From: Pipra filicauda
Lineage: Eukaryota; Chordata; Aves; Passeriformes; Pipridae
Assembly: GCF_003945595.2 (NCBI RefSeq)
Contig: NW_024103718.1
Span: forward strand, 1,612,001-1,676,000
Length of the DNA: 64,000 nucleotides
Direction of reading: 5' to 3'
Positions 23,674 through 35,808 of this stretch are shown piece by piece. Both the position numbers and the translations under genes were made by a program. How positions within the stretch are numbered: the first letter of the stretch is position 1; every line of letters starts with the position of its first letter. The notes beneath the pieces were generated by a model that saw only the letters and a list, made by a program, of their open reading frames with translations, was not told the origin of the DNA and did not search any database.

Positions 23674-26600
23674 TCATATGATAATGAGGAATCTCACATC
23701 AAGAGAATAGCTGTGTTAATATTTAAGAGCGTAAAGGAGGCTTGTGATGTTTCTGAGTCTATGAAATGAGAATCACAGGAGGATGAGAAAGTTTAGACTT
23801 CATTCCTTGAATTTCTTGCATACCTTTAGGAGAGTTGTTCATGCATCTGATGTCACTGACATTACAGGGGTCTGTAGTGTGAGTGACCAAGACATAAGAA
23901 ACCGTGAGTAGAAGTCTTAAGATATGATTTGAAGCTGAAATTCTTGCTAATGGATGCAAAATTCACCATGACACACAGACTCATTTGAATGAGGTGGAAT
24001 CTTCATTTCTGGTGGCATGAAGATTTGTGGTCCTCCTGGCACCTGTTGCCAGGTGCAGCTTGCACAGCCACACTTTGCTCCAGCTTGAAATGGAAGTGGT
24101 GGAGAGCGAGGAGTGTGGGGTGGCGACAGCAGAGGAGGAAGGAGACATATTCTCTGAGCGAAGCATGGGGAGTGGAGAGCAGGGCAGTGGGACTGGCATG
24201 TTGTTGTGGAGCCATGGTACTCAGCCAAAGTCAAACACGGGCCATAACATGTTTGGGATCTGCGGTGGGGGGGTGTGAATTGACACAGACAGGCAGCTGG
24301 AACAGCCACAAAACCATGAGTGAAACACAAAGAGTAAATTTGTTTCATTACCTCTCTAACTGGAGGATCCCACAGCAACACCTGGACACATAAGAGGGAA
24401 CGCAGCACCATCAGGCTCAGTCCATCCTGGTGGGCTGCAGGTCTGCTGTTTGCACCCATTTATCAAGGGCCCATACACGTGTAATTTACCACCATGCTGT
24501 GATCTCCCTTATGTTTTTTATGATCTCTGAGCTTTGATCTCTCTCCCAAAACAAGGAGCTCAAGCATGTCTGTGAGAGTGCCTCCAAGTTTCTGTAAACA
24601 CCTCTGTTATCTCTACACAGAGATTCTACTTCACAAAACTGACCGAGGATAAACAGCAGTAGGCATAATATATGAAGTTACCCACACTGATATTTTTCAG
24701 ACCTCAGTATTTCCAGCTGCATGGTCACTTGAGCAAATCTACCATCCTCCTCACCATTCTTCCACTTTTAACCCTTCCCTCCCAACAGGGGTGACAGTAC
24801 AGATCCCCTTCTGTGCCCACTGTGGTGAGACAGGTTTCTTGTGCCCCAAGGCTCAGAAGGCATGAGAGGTTGAGGTAGGGCAGCTTCTCCGTGATCCCTT
24901 TCAGATCTTACAGCTCTGGGATGGGCACAGGACATGCAGTAGGGCATGGCTAATGCCGTCTTTCTATGTGGGTCCAGAAGAAATTTGTGGCATCATTGGT
25001 GTATTTACTTCCTGCTATGTGTCCCAATTCTCTCTGTCCTGACTTAATTCAAATTTTTCTCTCTTGTGTGCTGTCCTGTGGAAACATGTACCAGTCTCAA
25101 GTTTTCAAAAGCTGTCAAAGGTTTACCCCTCAGGCTTACTTCAAAATTTGAAATGTTTTCAAGGGAAGAATTTTGATTATTCTTTGCCTGTGCCCAAACT
25201 TTTTGGCAGAAGTATCTTCAAGTGTAGATCTTAGATTAAAATCAAATCTGAAACATAAAGTACAATTGATGCCCCCCAATCATCCTTATTTTTTTATTTT
25301 ATTTATTTAATATAGACTTTTTTTTTACTGGGGTAACATGCTAAGCCGTAATAATTTTCAGCAAGCAACACTCATGAGAAGCCTCAGCACTTTTTGCCTA
25401 ACCTCAGTGTGCAAAATGAAAGATGTTGCTATTTTTTTTTTCACCTTAAATTGTCAACTGTTGAGAGGGAACTGACTGTACCAGAAAGGATTTCTCAGCA
25501 TGCTCGGATGGCACCTGTTTCTTTATAAAGGGGTCAGCTAAATGGCTGTCTCTCCTGAGTCACTGTTTGGTACCTGTTGGGATAAAGTCAGAGTAGCTTA
25601 ATCCTCCCAGGCAGCTGGTAACTCCTACGCTGTGATTAGTGCTACATCTGTGTGACTATGATATGTCTAATAGAACAACAAGTAAGGTAATAAGGAGTAA
25701 ATGAAAGGAAGAGAAGGTTACAAGATCTCGGTTTGGCAGAATACCCTATTCTCCTTTTTTACTCTTGCTTTCAAACAGAATGTTTTAGCAGCTTTTATTT
25801 TTCAATCCAAGTCTTTTAAGGGGCTATTTAGGTTTTAAAAACATGCTGTATTAATATTTTCTATAAAACCTGTGTCAGAGTCTCAATTTGCACTTGAACT
25901 TACTTCTTGTTAAAACTAAAATTTTTTACTGGAGTATTTTGAAATCTCCAGCATGCCTCAGGACCAGGAGTGACTTTCCTAGTCCTGTAAATGTCTGTGA
26001 TGCTGTGGGAACTCAGAGTGAGTGGTCTGGGAGAGGAGTTGAGGGATCTCCAGCTCACAGTGGCTGCAAGGGCTTCCTTTCTCCTCCTCCCTCCCCTTTC
26101 AGAGCATGTATCTGGGCTGTGTGAGGATGCTTGATGCTGTCTCCTCAGAAACAGCACAGATGAAATGTGTCTGCTTTTGGTCTCCAGCCTCTGCTGAGAG
26201 ATTAGCGTCCAGCTCTCATTTTGGAGTTTAACTTCTGGAAATCGTGTGTAGGGGGAGAGCATCATGCTCAGGCTTTGTGCTTGGCTAAGGACAAATGGGA
26301 CAACAGCTACTCACTTGCATGTCCTTGTGGGTCAGCAGGTGGTATAAAATTAACTTGTACTTACTGCTAGCTTTGTCTTTGGTTTTTTTCTTCTATTTTA
26401 AAAGGGGTGGTTGTGAGTCATTAGTTCAGCAGCTAGCTGTATAAAACCTTAGATTATAAAAAATGCTGTCTGAAAACAGAACTGAGCCCTTCTGAGTTCA
26501 ACTTGTTATTAGGCCGACAATGCCACAATTTAACACAGGTGCGAATATCTGTATCAAGAAATCCTCACGTGTTATTAGGGAACTAAAACCATATCCCAAA

Positions 26601-26683
26601 CTTTGAAATATTTACAGGCACAGTTGAAAACTTGGCATGTTGCAGGAGGTACAGCATTATCAAGTAGGCAGGTGAGTCTCTCT

Positions 26684-26708
26684 TGAAATCCAGGAGTCCT
26701 GGATTTCA
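26684..26708. repeat. Perfect 11-3-11 inverted repeat
   Basis: TGAAATCCAGG, three bases AGT, then CCTGGATTTCA: two perfectly complementary 11-bp arms around a 3-bp centre. It is too small for a transposon end pair. It could be a dimeric protein site or chance. Confidence 0.9.
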
Positions 26709-26882
26709 TTCTTCTGTTTTTCTTTTTACACTGTGCTTCTAGGATTTAATCCACTTGCAGTCTGGTGAGAAACATCCTCAAGGAAAGCAGCAATTCAGAG
26801 ATGGTTGTTGGAGGTACTTAGCTACATGACTTCTGTTTTACTGCTTGTTTTCCACCCAAGTTATGGTGCTTAAAGGATGAGA

Positions 26883-26909
26883 TGGACTATGTGGACTATG
26901 TGGACTATG
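26883..26909 (+). repeat. Tandem 9-mer, three copies
   Basis: Three exact consecutive copies of TGGACTATG. It is a small minisatellite with no evident function. Confidence 0.9.
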
Positions 26910-29900
26910 CTCTGTGAACCCAACTGGCATCTTTTGCCTATTTCTCTTGCACATGTTAGTCAGTGTGATTTTAAGCATTTGTCATTGACATTCAGAGAAG
27001 GAAGCAGCAGTGAACCTGGTGGCATTTTGGTGATGATTAACATCCCCAGTCTGATTCTTGACACTGTCAGCATACCTGAAAAATGAAAACAATCAACACT
27101 TAAGTAGAGAAATAGCAACCTAAATATATATTTGCATCCCAAACAGCAGTATTCTGATTTGTTGTCTTGAAATTTTGATGATGAGGCTGCTAGCTTATTC
27201 AAGTGAGTTTAGGGTCACTTCAGCAAATAAATCTAGGCAGATGAAACTTGTAAGGATCCTTCCCTGTGCCAACAATTACATAATTGATTTGTCCATTAAC
27301 TAGAGCAGTTATAAAACAAGAATAGCAGTAAGTGCATACAAAGGCCTACACTGAGAGAGACAATTAACAGTTTGTCTTTTATGGCTGTCTGGTGCTTATT
27401 TCTGTGATGTTTCTCTTAATGAGACTTATGAATCTTCCCTGTCTTCTTAATTCAGACTCTGAGATGTTTCTTAGTATATATATGTCTTAGGTAGAAGAGC
27501 CTTTTTTTCAGATAATTGATTTCTTAAAGGCAATTACTTGTTTCTACCACCACCTTTTAAAGAGAGACAGCAGTTGTACCTATTATTGGTGACCTTGTTT
27601 ACAACAATAAACTTTAGCATAACTACAGATGGAAGATTTTGTTTGGATTTTTTTTGTTAAAAGTGGTACTATATGACTAGAAGCTTATAGAAGGCATTAG
27701 GAAAAGAAAATCTCGATGCAATAGCAGGAGAGAATAGCTCAGGTTAACTTAATAAAAAAAATTCAAAAGTCAGTTGCAAAACTAGCTCACAGAATCTTTA
27801 CATTTACATTTTTACATTTCACTGTCTGGTGCATACATCTGCATTCTGCCTGTTAGACTCTTGAGGTGAGTTTCAGATGAAACATGGGGGCATGGGTGCT
27901 CCTCTGTGTGGCTGTTAAACTCAGCTGGGAAAAAAAGCCTTATGTGTTATGTATTTGAATTTCAGGCAAATTTAGCTTGCTAGTGTACTAGTCCTGAGAG
28001 ATGCACCTTACAATCATGGCTGAATTCCTGCACAGAATATATGATTGACTGGAGGGATATGATTTTGCTAAAATTTGTCAGAACTTTAACTATTGTGCTA
28101 GGAGAAATACATAGAGCTTTTGCATTTTCTGATATATTTCAGACTTGCCATCTAAATCATGTTTCAGGGTGTCTATCTTCAGTAGCCAAATGTGAGCATT
28201 TTCAATAGAACATAGAAAAGTGCATAGTTACCATACAAATGCATATAGAGAATGCAAATACCTTAGGATTCAAAGAACTTTGCTCTATTTTGATAGGTGT
28301 ATGAGGGGAAATCTGCACATCCATGCTGTTCAGTATAGACTGTCTGCTATGACACAAATAGCAAGAGTCTGCCAAAAGTGTAAGCCAGGCTTTTGGCTGC
28401 CAAACTGTAAGAAAGGCCTCTGACATTGATTAAAAAGCTGAAACTTAGATAATTTCATAACAAATCAAAGAAATGAGTCATGATAGCAGCTATAAAAGTG
28501 CAAGTTTTTGAATTATTCTATTGGGTTGGAATTCCTTAATAAAAGAATGCTTTTCATGTTTCTCAACAAGGATTGGCTTTGGACATCAAGGGATAATACA
28601 CCACACAAACATTTCAAATATTACCCGTCCTTTCAAAGTTGTAATTTTAATTAGTAGTAAGACTTAACTTGGGATAAGTGGCCCCCCCCAAAAATTTAAA
28701 TTCTAGATCAAAGGTCTGATTGATTTTAAAGTCTGCAAGGTTAAATAAAAATTAAGTTGTTATAGGAATTTTATTTTCTTGGAACTAGAATTGGCTCTTT
28801 TAATTTTCAACAGAGGGGGAAACCATGTACACTGTTTCTTATTTGCTGCTGTGTTGGTTTATGACATTTAACTTCTGATAAATACTAAGAAATCAGTGGT
28901 TTTACCTGCAGTTCCAATGGCCTTTCCCACCATTGTCTAAGTATGAAACCTGGCTACACCTTTTAAAATTTTCATTTAGATAACTGATAAATTAATTTGA
29001 TATTTTGTCTTTGACTGGAGTAATAATAAAATCATCTAATTGTTCTCTCTGTTATTTTGAGAGGTAAAGGTAGAGTACAGAAGGTAGAGAATTAAAGTAG
29101 AATAAACCTGACAATAAGTGAATAATTCTCAGTAATTAATTCACTTATCAGTGCATGGGACACAGCTTATCAAGAAACTAAGTAAAACAGAAGCAGATCG
29201 GTAGATCAAAACATCGGGTGCTGAGGACTTTAAAATATCTCTACATGTAATCTGTTTTTTTTTTTTTTACTTGAGCATAGGTTTAGTCTGGTCCCCAGTT
29301 TAGGTCTCCCTAACATACTTGGTCTGAATGGATCAGTCATGGGTTTGGATTCGTATGTCTCTAATATTGGAGCACATCCATGAATGTGCAGTGGGTTTTT
29401 TGGCTTAGCTGTAGCCTGTTAAATGAAACCAGTTTCCACTCACCAAAAACTCTCTGCAAAACAACCTGGCACATAGTAAACGGGAACAGTTTGGTGATTT
29501 ATTTCTGCATTGCTCTAGTGCTCCAGACCAAAACAACAAAGGGGGTGCAGACTTAGGTTATTCATGACATCTACACTGGGCTATCTGCTGTGCTATGGGC
29601 TATGGGAACTGTGTGCCCTGCAGGGCTGGTGGTTGGGTGGAATATCCTAGGGCATCAAAAATACCATTAGCCACCTACGCTGAAACACCTGAGTCCCAGT
29701 CTCGATAGCTGTGCTGAAGAAGGTTAATTGTGCCCTGATGTTCCTGATGTTCTCTGCTGAGAATAAGTCAGTGCTCATGCGAACAGCTCTAAAGCAGACA
29801 GCTATACCAGGGATGTTTAGAGCTAGGCTTTATAGAGCACATCCTTTAATGAACATAGAAACAAGAAATTTGAGGAGAAGAATTGTTGCTGAGTTCCTCT

Positions 29901-31304
29901 TTTCAGTTCGCCTAAGAATTTGAAAAGGAACAGAAAGCCATGCAGCTGGAATTGCTTCATGTAAGCACTAAGCATCACTACTGGGAATGAGAAAAAGAAG
30001 TGAAGAAGAGGAAATGCAAAAGTAAAGCTGTGTGGCCTTTTTAGGTTTTGGTTTAGTTTTTAGGGGGTTTGTTTGTTTGTTTTGCTCTGTTTTTTTCTTC
30101 ACATTCTGTAACAGATGTTTTGCTTTGAATTCAGGCTTTCTTAATGAATGCAAATAGATTCATTAATTGGGGAGGCTATACCCCCATCTCAAAATTGGGC
30201 TGACCTCTGTGAATAAGTACGAGGCAGCTCCTTAACATTTCTTTTTCTTATTTACAGCAGAGATTTGAACTCAGACCTTCACATAGTATGTTGGGAGGTG
30301 CTGGTCTCAAACTGTCTTCCAATGAACAGCTTCAGAGGTCTGACCTGGGGCCCATATATGCCGTCTCTTGTGTAATTAGCGGGGACTATTCTCACATCCT
30401 GTAGATTTACAGAAAGAAAGATTTACGAGACTCAAATCTCATAGAAATGCATTTTTCTGTTGAATATAAAAGAATAGTCTCTTCATTGAAACTGTCTGGG
30501 ATCCACCTAAGGTAAAAGGTGACATGAGTTAATTAATGCTGACTCTAAAGCTTTTTGATTGTATTCAGTGAGGTGTGAGGGAGGGGAATCAGATAATGTA
30601 AGCACCACTTCTCACCACTTCTGATTTTTTTTTTTTGTTTGGTTTTGGTTTTTTTTTCTGTAATATTTCTCATCTTCCTTTAACATACAGAATATGCCAC
30701 ACTACAGGTATTTCTGAATTGATGAAAAATTAAAAATAAAAAGGTACTTTTTACATATATAAATTATGTACAACAAGACAATAGTTCTGAAAAGCCAGTC
30801 TAGAACCATTACCCTCTTCTCCTCAGGGCAACATTTTAATTTCTTTAGAACATTCATCTTCATTACAATGAATAATACTGGTTGGGACTGTGTAATGTTT
30901 CTAGGTGTTTAAAACTTTCAGCTCTTGATAAGACTGATTTCAGCAACTCGTTTGGCTGTTTGCATTCAGAACACCTTCTATTACCAGGAGACACTGTTTA
31001 AGAGTTCTTTAAGATTTAACTTTATATCTATATTTGTATCTAAATATGATGGTAAAACATTCAAGAATGCTCTGTAGATGTAACTTTATCTGGAACCTGC
31101 TGGACTCTTAGGACTTGGGAAATTTGAGCTACATACCTGGATATTGGAAATGTACTTTAGTGATGCAGTTTTGGAAATTCAAACAGGTGGCTCTTTTAAT
31201 GTGGGGGTTGAAAGTACTGAAGACAAGGTACCCTTGTTCTGGTGCACCATAGTGCTGACACAGTTTATGACTGGACTGGTACAGCCTCTGTGTGAGTGTC
31301 TGTG

Positions 31305-31370
31305 TCATAGAATTGTTCTCATAGAATGGTTAAGGTTGGAAAAGACCTATAAGATCATCAAGTCCCACTG
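31305..31370 (-). mobile_element. CR1 LINE 3'-end fragment
   Basis: About 66 bp. On the plus strand it reads TCATAGAATTGTTCTCATAG, then ATGGTTAAGGTTGGAAAAGA and CCTATAAGATCATCAAGTCC. This is the reverse complement of the CR1 3' end, so the element is on the minus strand. Only the final UTR and tail remain. Confidence 0.85.
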
Positions 31371-31581
31371 TGCTATGCGCTTGTGGAAATGAGGGTGTAA
31401 CTCTTGGTTGATGCTTAGAGCTGTACAAACAGAATAGGTGGCAGTAATGAAGTTTTATTATTTAATAGAATTTGAGTAATATTTTGGACCTTCAGTAAGC
31501 CATTTGGGTTAACAACTTACAGTGAACAACACTGAACCTGTAGGTTTTGGGAGCCAGGGGAATTAGTCCTTAAATGCTTGA

Positions 31582-31592
31582 TATCTTCATGC
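31582..31592. repeat. SINE target-site duplication, left copy
   Basis: TATCTTCATGC, identical to 31928-31938. The pair brackets the SINE exactly and marks a target-primed insertion. Confidence 0.9.
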
Positions 31593-31927
31593 TATGTATG
31601 GCCAGTCTTCGCGAGCGAAGATTTGGGAAAGGTCATTAACCCTTCGAGCCTGCGCAGCGGATTTTTTAGGTGAGACACAGTGTGAGCTGAACTGAGCCCA
31701 CCCTTTAATCCTGAGGTTCATCTGCCGGGGCCGAGCAAGCTTGGACAGTGGCAGTGAGGTCCTCTGGAAGTAGGTCTTTGTTTAGAGTGACCTTCTCTTA
31801 GATGGGTGGCCTTACAGGGCTGACGAGCTCCATCTGCCCAGGGGAGTTTTTCCATGACTGGAATCGAACCCGGGTCGCAGCGGTGAGAGTGCTGCAACCT
31901 AACCACTAGGCCACCAGGGCTCCCTGT
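31593..31927 (-). mobile_element. tRNA-Glu-derived SINE with non-CR1 tail
   Basis: A 335-bp retroposon on the minus strand. Its 5' part follows a tRNA-Glu gene closely: GAGCCCTGGTGGCCTAGTGG, then TTAGGTTGCAGCACTCTCAC with the CTC anticodon preserved, CGCTGCGACCCGGG, and GTTCGATTCC. The Pol III A and B boxes are both intact. A unique body of about 250 bp follows, then a 3' end with a strong short hairpin (31606-31621) and a short GGCCATACATA tail. The 3' end lacks the CR1 octamer tail, so CR1 is unlikely to have mobilised it. A different LINE, for example of the RTE clade, is the probable partner. A perfect 11-bp target duplication flanks it. Low divergence of the Pol III boxes and duplication suggests a fairly recent insertion. 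I cannot name the family. Confidence 0.88.
31860..31913 (-). promoter_or_regulatory. Internal Pol III promoter (A and B boxes) of the SINE
   Basis: The A box TGGCCTAGTGG lies at 31903-31913 and the B box GGTTCGATTCC at 31860-31870, both on the minus strand. Both match the tRNA consensus at every position, with tRNA-like spacing, so the copy could still be transcribed by RNA polymerase III. Confidence 0.85.
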
Positions 31928-31938
31928 TATCTTCATGC
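31928..31938. repeat. SINE target-site duplication, right copy
   Basis: TATCTTCATGC, a perfect match to 31582-31592. Confidence 0.9.
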
Positions 31939-34900
31939 AACATCCATCAAAATAGGTAATGTTACAAAAACAATACAGGAAGGTGGGAGTTGTGCACAGC
32001 AGTCAGTTGAAAATGCCAGGGAATAGGTCTGTGACCTGCACCCTATCCCCTTCTGCACTGCCTCCTGAAATGTGAGAAGGATCAGCATCAGAAGCCCAGC
32101 TTAATTTTCCCATGAACACTTTATTCATGACCTCTCTCTGCCTTAGTCAATATTTGATCATTTCTGTGGGCTGGCTGAGGGAGCGCTGGCCTGGAGCAGC
32201 CTGCCGGGTGTGCTCAGAGCATTTTGCAGATGGCTTACCTGGGACCTGGTTGATGCAAGCTCAGGTCCCTCTGGGCAGAAACAGCAATTTTAAGTCTTCT
32301 AGCCCTTCAGCTCTCATCAGTGTTTTTAACCAGTGGGCCTTGGGGTCGAAAAAAGAGCAGAGGTGCCATACATGCTTTCTGCACGTTCACGCACCTCGCC
32401 TGTGCTTTACGTGTGTTGGTAACGCTGGTGGAGCTGGGGCACAGTCAGGCGTAAATGACGACTCAGTGAAAGCCTGAGGATCTCACCTGGTGTTGTTAGG
32501 CAGCAGTAGCCTATTAGTACAGTACCTGCATCTCTTCATGAAACATGAGTGCTTGCCAGTGCAGATATGTTTTGAAAAAGCTTATCAAAATTGTTTACAT
32601 CAGGTCTGTTTTGAAATTATTTCCATGAAAATATAATCTGTGTCTTGTTACTTTAATTTCTGATACGGATGAATGTCTCCTAGTTGGAGTGTGATAAATC
32701 AAAAAGGTGAATTCATTCCATCCTTACAAGAAAAGTAATTTCTATATTAATATGTAAAAATAAACATCTATAAACCAGCATATATATACATTTATATACA
32801 ACATGAAAAATTATTAAATATAGGTTGGGAAGTGGTTTGACTTTTTTTGTGAAAGAACACCTGTACATTCTGAGAATTTCCATGTGAATGAAGTGACTCT
32901 TCTAAAAACTTTCCTGGACTCCTTCAGTAAATGACAACATGGATAATAAATTACCTTTTTTTTTTTTTCTGCTGCTACAATAATTATAGACAATATTAAA
33001 TTTTTGTACATCAAGATCTTCTGTAGATATTTCAGTAATATCTATTTCCTCTTCATGAGGATTTTGTGATCAGTTAAAAATCTGGTGACCTACTGTCAAG
33101 TGACATTAATTTGGAAAAAAAAAACCCATATAATTTTGAATCCATTATCAGAAATGGGGACATGTAATCTCTGAAGTTTTTTTTTTTAAAAATTACTTCT
33201 AGTGATTCTTGTCTGATTTAGTACAGTCTATGTAACCCTTTGCTCCCTATGAGTGAGTTTGCAAACTTCAATGTATGATTATTTACATGTAGAGTATTCC
33301 AGTTCAAAATTTTTAAACATGTTTCAATGCTTTTAAAGGTTCAGGTATTAACTAGAAGAACTTACTTTCTTTGTCTTCTGATCCCTAGATGGTTAGACTA
33401 TGCTTTAGTGTTGGTTTTGAACTGTCCTTTGTGAGACCTGGTAATGTTCTTAAAATGGGAATTAGAATGCTCATGCATGAAAAAAGACATCACTGTGGGA
33501 CTTCAATGAAATCCAAGACTTGGTGACAAAACCCAGTTATCTGTTCAGAGTATTATCTCTAAAAACCTTTCAAATAAGTTTTAAATAGGAGTGCATGGAC
33601 ACAAAATCTTAATGTAGATGTGGCTTTTGCCACATCAGGAATATAAAATTGATGAGTGGGACTCATTATAAAAAAATGGGACAGCACCATACCAATGTAT
33701 TAACATTTAAAAATTTTATTAAAGTAGTTCATGCACTTTATATCAAATAACAAAGTTATGGTCCAAAGATTTTTTATCTGCATCTCTAAATGTGTGTACT
33801 TAACTTTCCCATCCTTCTTTTTCTTTTTTTTACCACTGTGACCTGGAGATATCTTGCAGTGGAAATAAAAATATTGAAAAAAGAGGACTTAAGAGTACAA
33901 GGTAGATCCTTAGAGACTTAGTAATACCATTAGTGGACAAGCTGAAATAAAAAAGCAGGTCCAATTTAGACACTAGCCTGCTGAAGTCCATTTACATTAT
34001 AAAATATTTGTCAGAAGTACATATTTTTTTAAGTAGGAAAAAAACCCCCACAGTAAATGAAAGCAAAAAGTCTACATTTTTTAAGTCACTCAAGAATATA
34101 GTTAGGGAAAAAAAAGAAATAACTCAGGTTTAGTACCAGCATCTGAACCAACTCCTCTTACTTTGCCTCTCTTCAGAACAGCTGCTATTTTTGTAGCTTT
34201 TATGTGGAGGAACAGCCCTGTCACGTGGCCAGTTTATTCATGTAATGTGTGTGTGTTCCCTGGAGGAGATGTCCTGCACTGGCCCCTCTGAAGGGACAGA
34301 TGTTTAAGGTCAGACGTGGGTGATGCTTTTTGAGAGTGTTGTAGGTTGAAGTGGTGATGGGGACCAGATTGTGCTCTGACCAGGACAGTAACGAGCTCGC
34401 TCACAAGGTCACAGCTCAAAGCTTTTCTTTGGCTGACTTTCTGCATGTACTATTCGCTAGCTACACATTGAATCTTGAGATTTGATACATCTGTGCAGCA
34501 TGTGAGGGAGATGGACCTTCATCTATTTAACTTGTTTTATCTTTGGTATCTAATTCCTCCTTCTCTGATCACTAGCAAGAATGAAGAATACTTCTCATTA
34601 ACTTTATAGATTTGTAGAAAAAAAATCTTTTAAAAGCAGTCTCTGAAGTAGGAGGTAGATAAATTCATGTTTATACATACTTAAGGGGAAAAATGTTTCT
34701 GTGTGAATGATAACACCTATGTTTATCTAAGCCTAGGTAAGAAAGAGACTATGACATGCCAAATAACAGGTTTGCTATCAATAGCATTATGTGGAAATTG
34801 AGAAATATTTATTCAAGTAAAAGATAAAACACTCTCTAATAATGAAACCTCCTTTCTTCACATCCTACAGGTCATCAGCAGTTCTTATACAATATTAATT

Positions 34901-35808
34901 GTGTCCTCATTCTGTGACTGAGTGAATGAGTAGTCTGAAAGTATCCTTTTGTTTTCAGAGCTGCTTGTGCTTGTGTTATCAGCACTGAACACACCTGAGC
35001 AAATGGGGATCTCTGAGATGTTTGATAGACAGAACTTTCCAGGAGTCCAGTGGTCCTACTGCTGCCCTCTGTGCTTGCTCTTGGTGGGATAATAGTGACA
35101 AAGACACATAGACAATGATTAATGCCTTTTTCCCAGAGCCCTTTCTCCCTCTGAAGTCCACTGTTGTCTCTGGCCCAGGATATTTTTACATAGTGGAGAG
35201 AGGAGAGATAAGATAGGAAGGGATTGCTTTACATATGAATAAGAAGTTTTCCCTTTCTTACGCCAAGAAATGAGACACTCCCCCCCCGCCCTGAGTAGCT
35301 ACAGCTCCATGTATGCTTAACTGGACTCTCAAGAACTACTTGCAGGCTGCAGAGCTTTCTGAGTCAGAGGATGTCTGTTCTTCTCTAGAGGCTTTTCAGT
35401 TCATTACTGGAAACTACATAAGGAGGAGAATTTAGAGCTTTAGTTTTGCTGGTTTGATAAGAAAGTTGGCAAACTACCTTGTCATTTTCTTTTCTTTTTT
35501 TTTTTTTTGACTCTTTTTCCATAAGAAGGAGACCTCTGGTGTTGGCAACAGTGCTCTCTAAGCACAGTGGGTAAGATCCAGCTAGGGCAGAGGGCGATGA
35601 ATAAAAACATATTGGGGAAATTAATCTGATTTGGAGAAGGTAATTGGGAAAGGGTTTTCTGGGGAGATGTGGAAGCTCTCCTTCTTAGGCTTGATCAGGA
35701 GTATAAACCATGAGCAAGATAAATAAATTGCTAATACCCAGAATTTTCTTTTTAAAATGCTTTCTACCCTACATAAGAAACAGTAAACTTTTTTTAAACA
35801 AAAAAATA
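31939..35808. other. Intergenic, no gene supported
   Basis: The segment 32160-32480 is unusually CpG-rich for this window (about eight CpGs in 32341-32460) but has no identifiable gene. The remainder is AT-rich. A T-rich tract lies at about 35487-35509. A short open frame at 34234-34446 (minus) lacks any domain and is treated as chance. Confidence 0.5.

Larger units (their letters stand above)
23674..31304. other. Upstream intergenic region, no gene supported
   Basis: A GC-rich block at about 23960-24480 stands out from the AT-rich surroundings and is open for 170 codons on the minus strand (23947-24459). The translation is rich in Pro, Ser, Cys and His with no domain, so I do not call it a gene. 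The rest is AT-rich with T runs at about 29258-29272 and 30627-30658 and a short (GTTT)n at 30066-30083. I saw no further exons. Confidence 0.5.

Noticed and set aside
23947..24459. 170-residue protein gene on the minus strand
   Set aside because: The composition is explained by GC-rich DNA, both strands are open, and no domain, signal peptide or splice support is visible.
31860..31927. Genuine tRNA-Glu gene
   Set aside because: The boxes and anticodon loop resemble tRNA-Glu, but the acceptor stem does not close, the sequence runs on into a 250-bp body, and target duplications flank the whole unit. It is a SINE head.
32112..32477. 121-residue plus-strand protein
   Set aside because: The frame is open because the region is CpG- and GC-rich. 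The translation has no recognisable domain and no exon borders.
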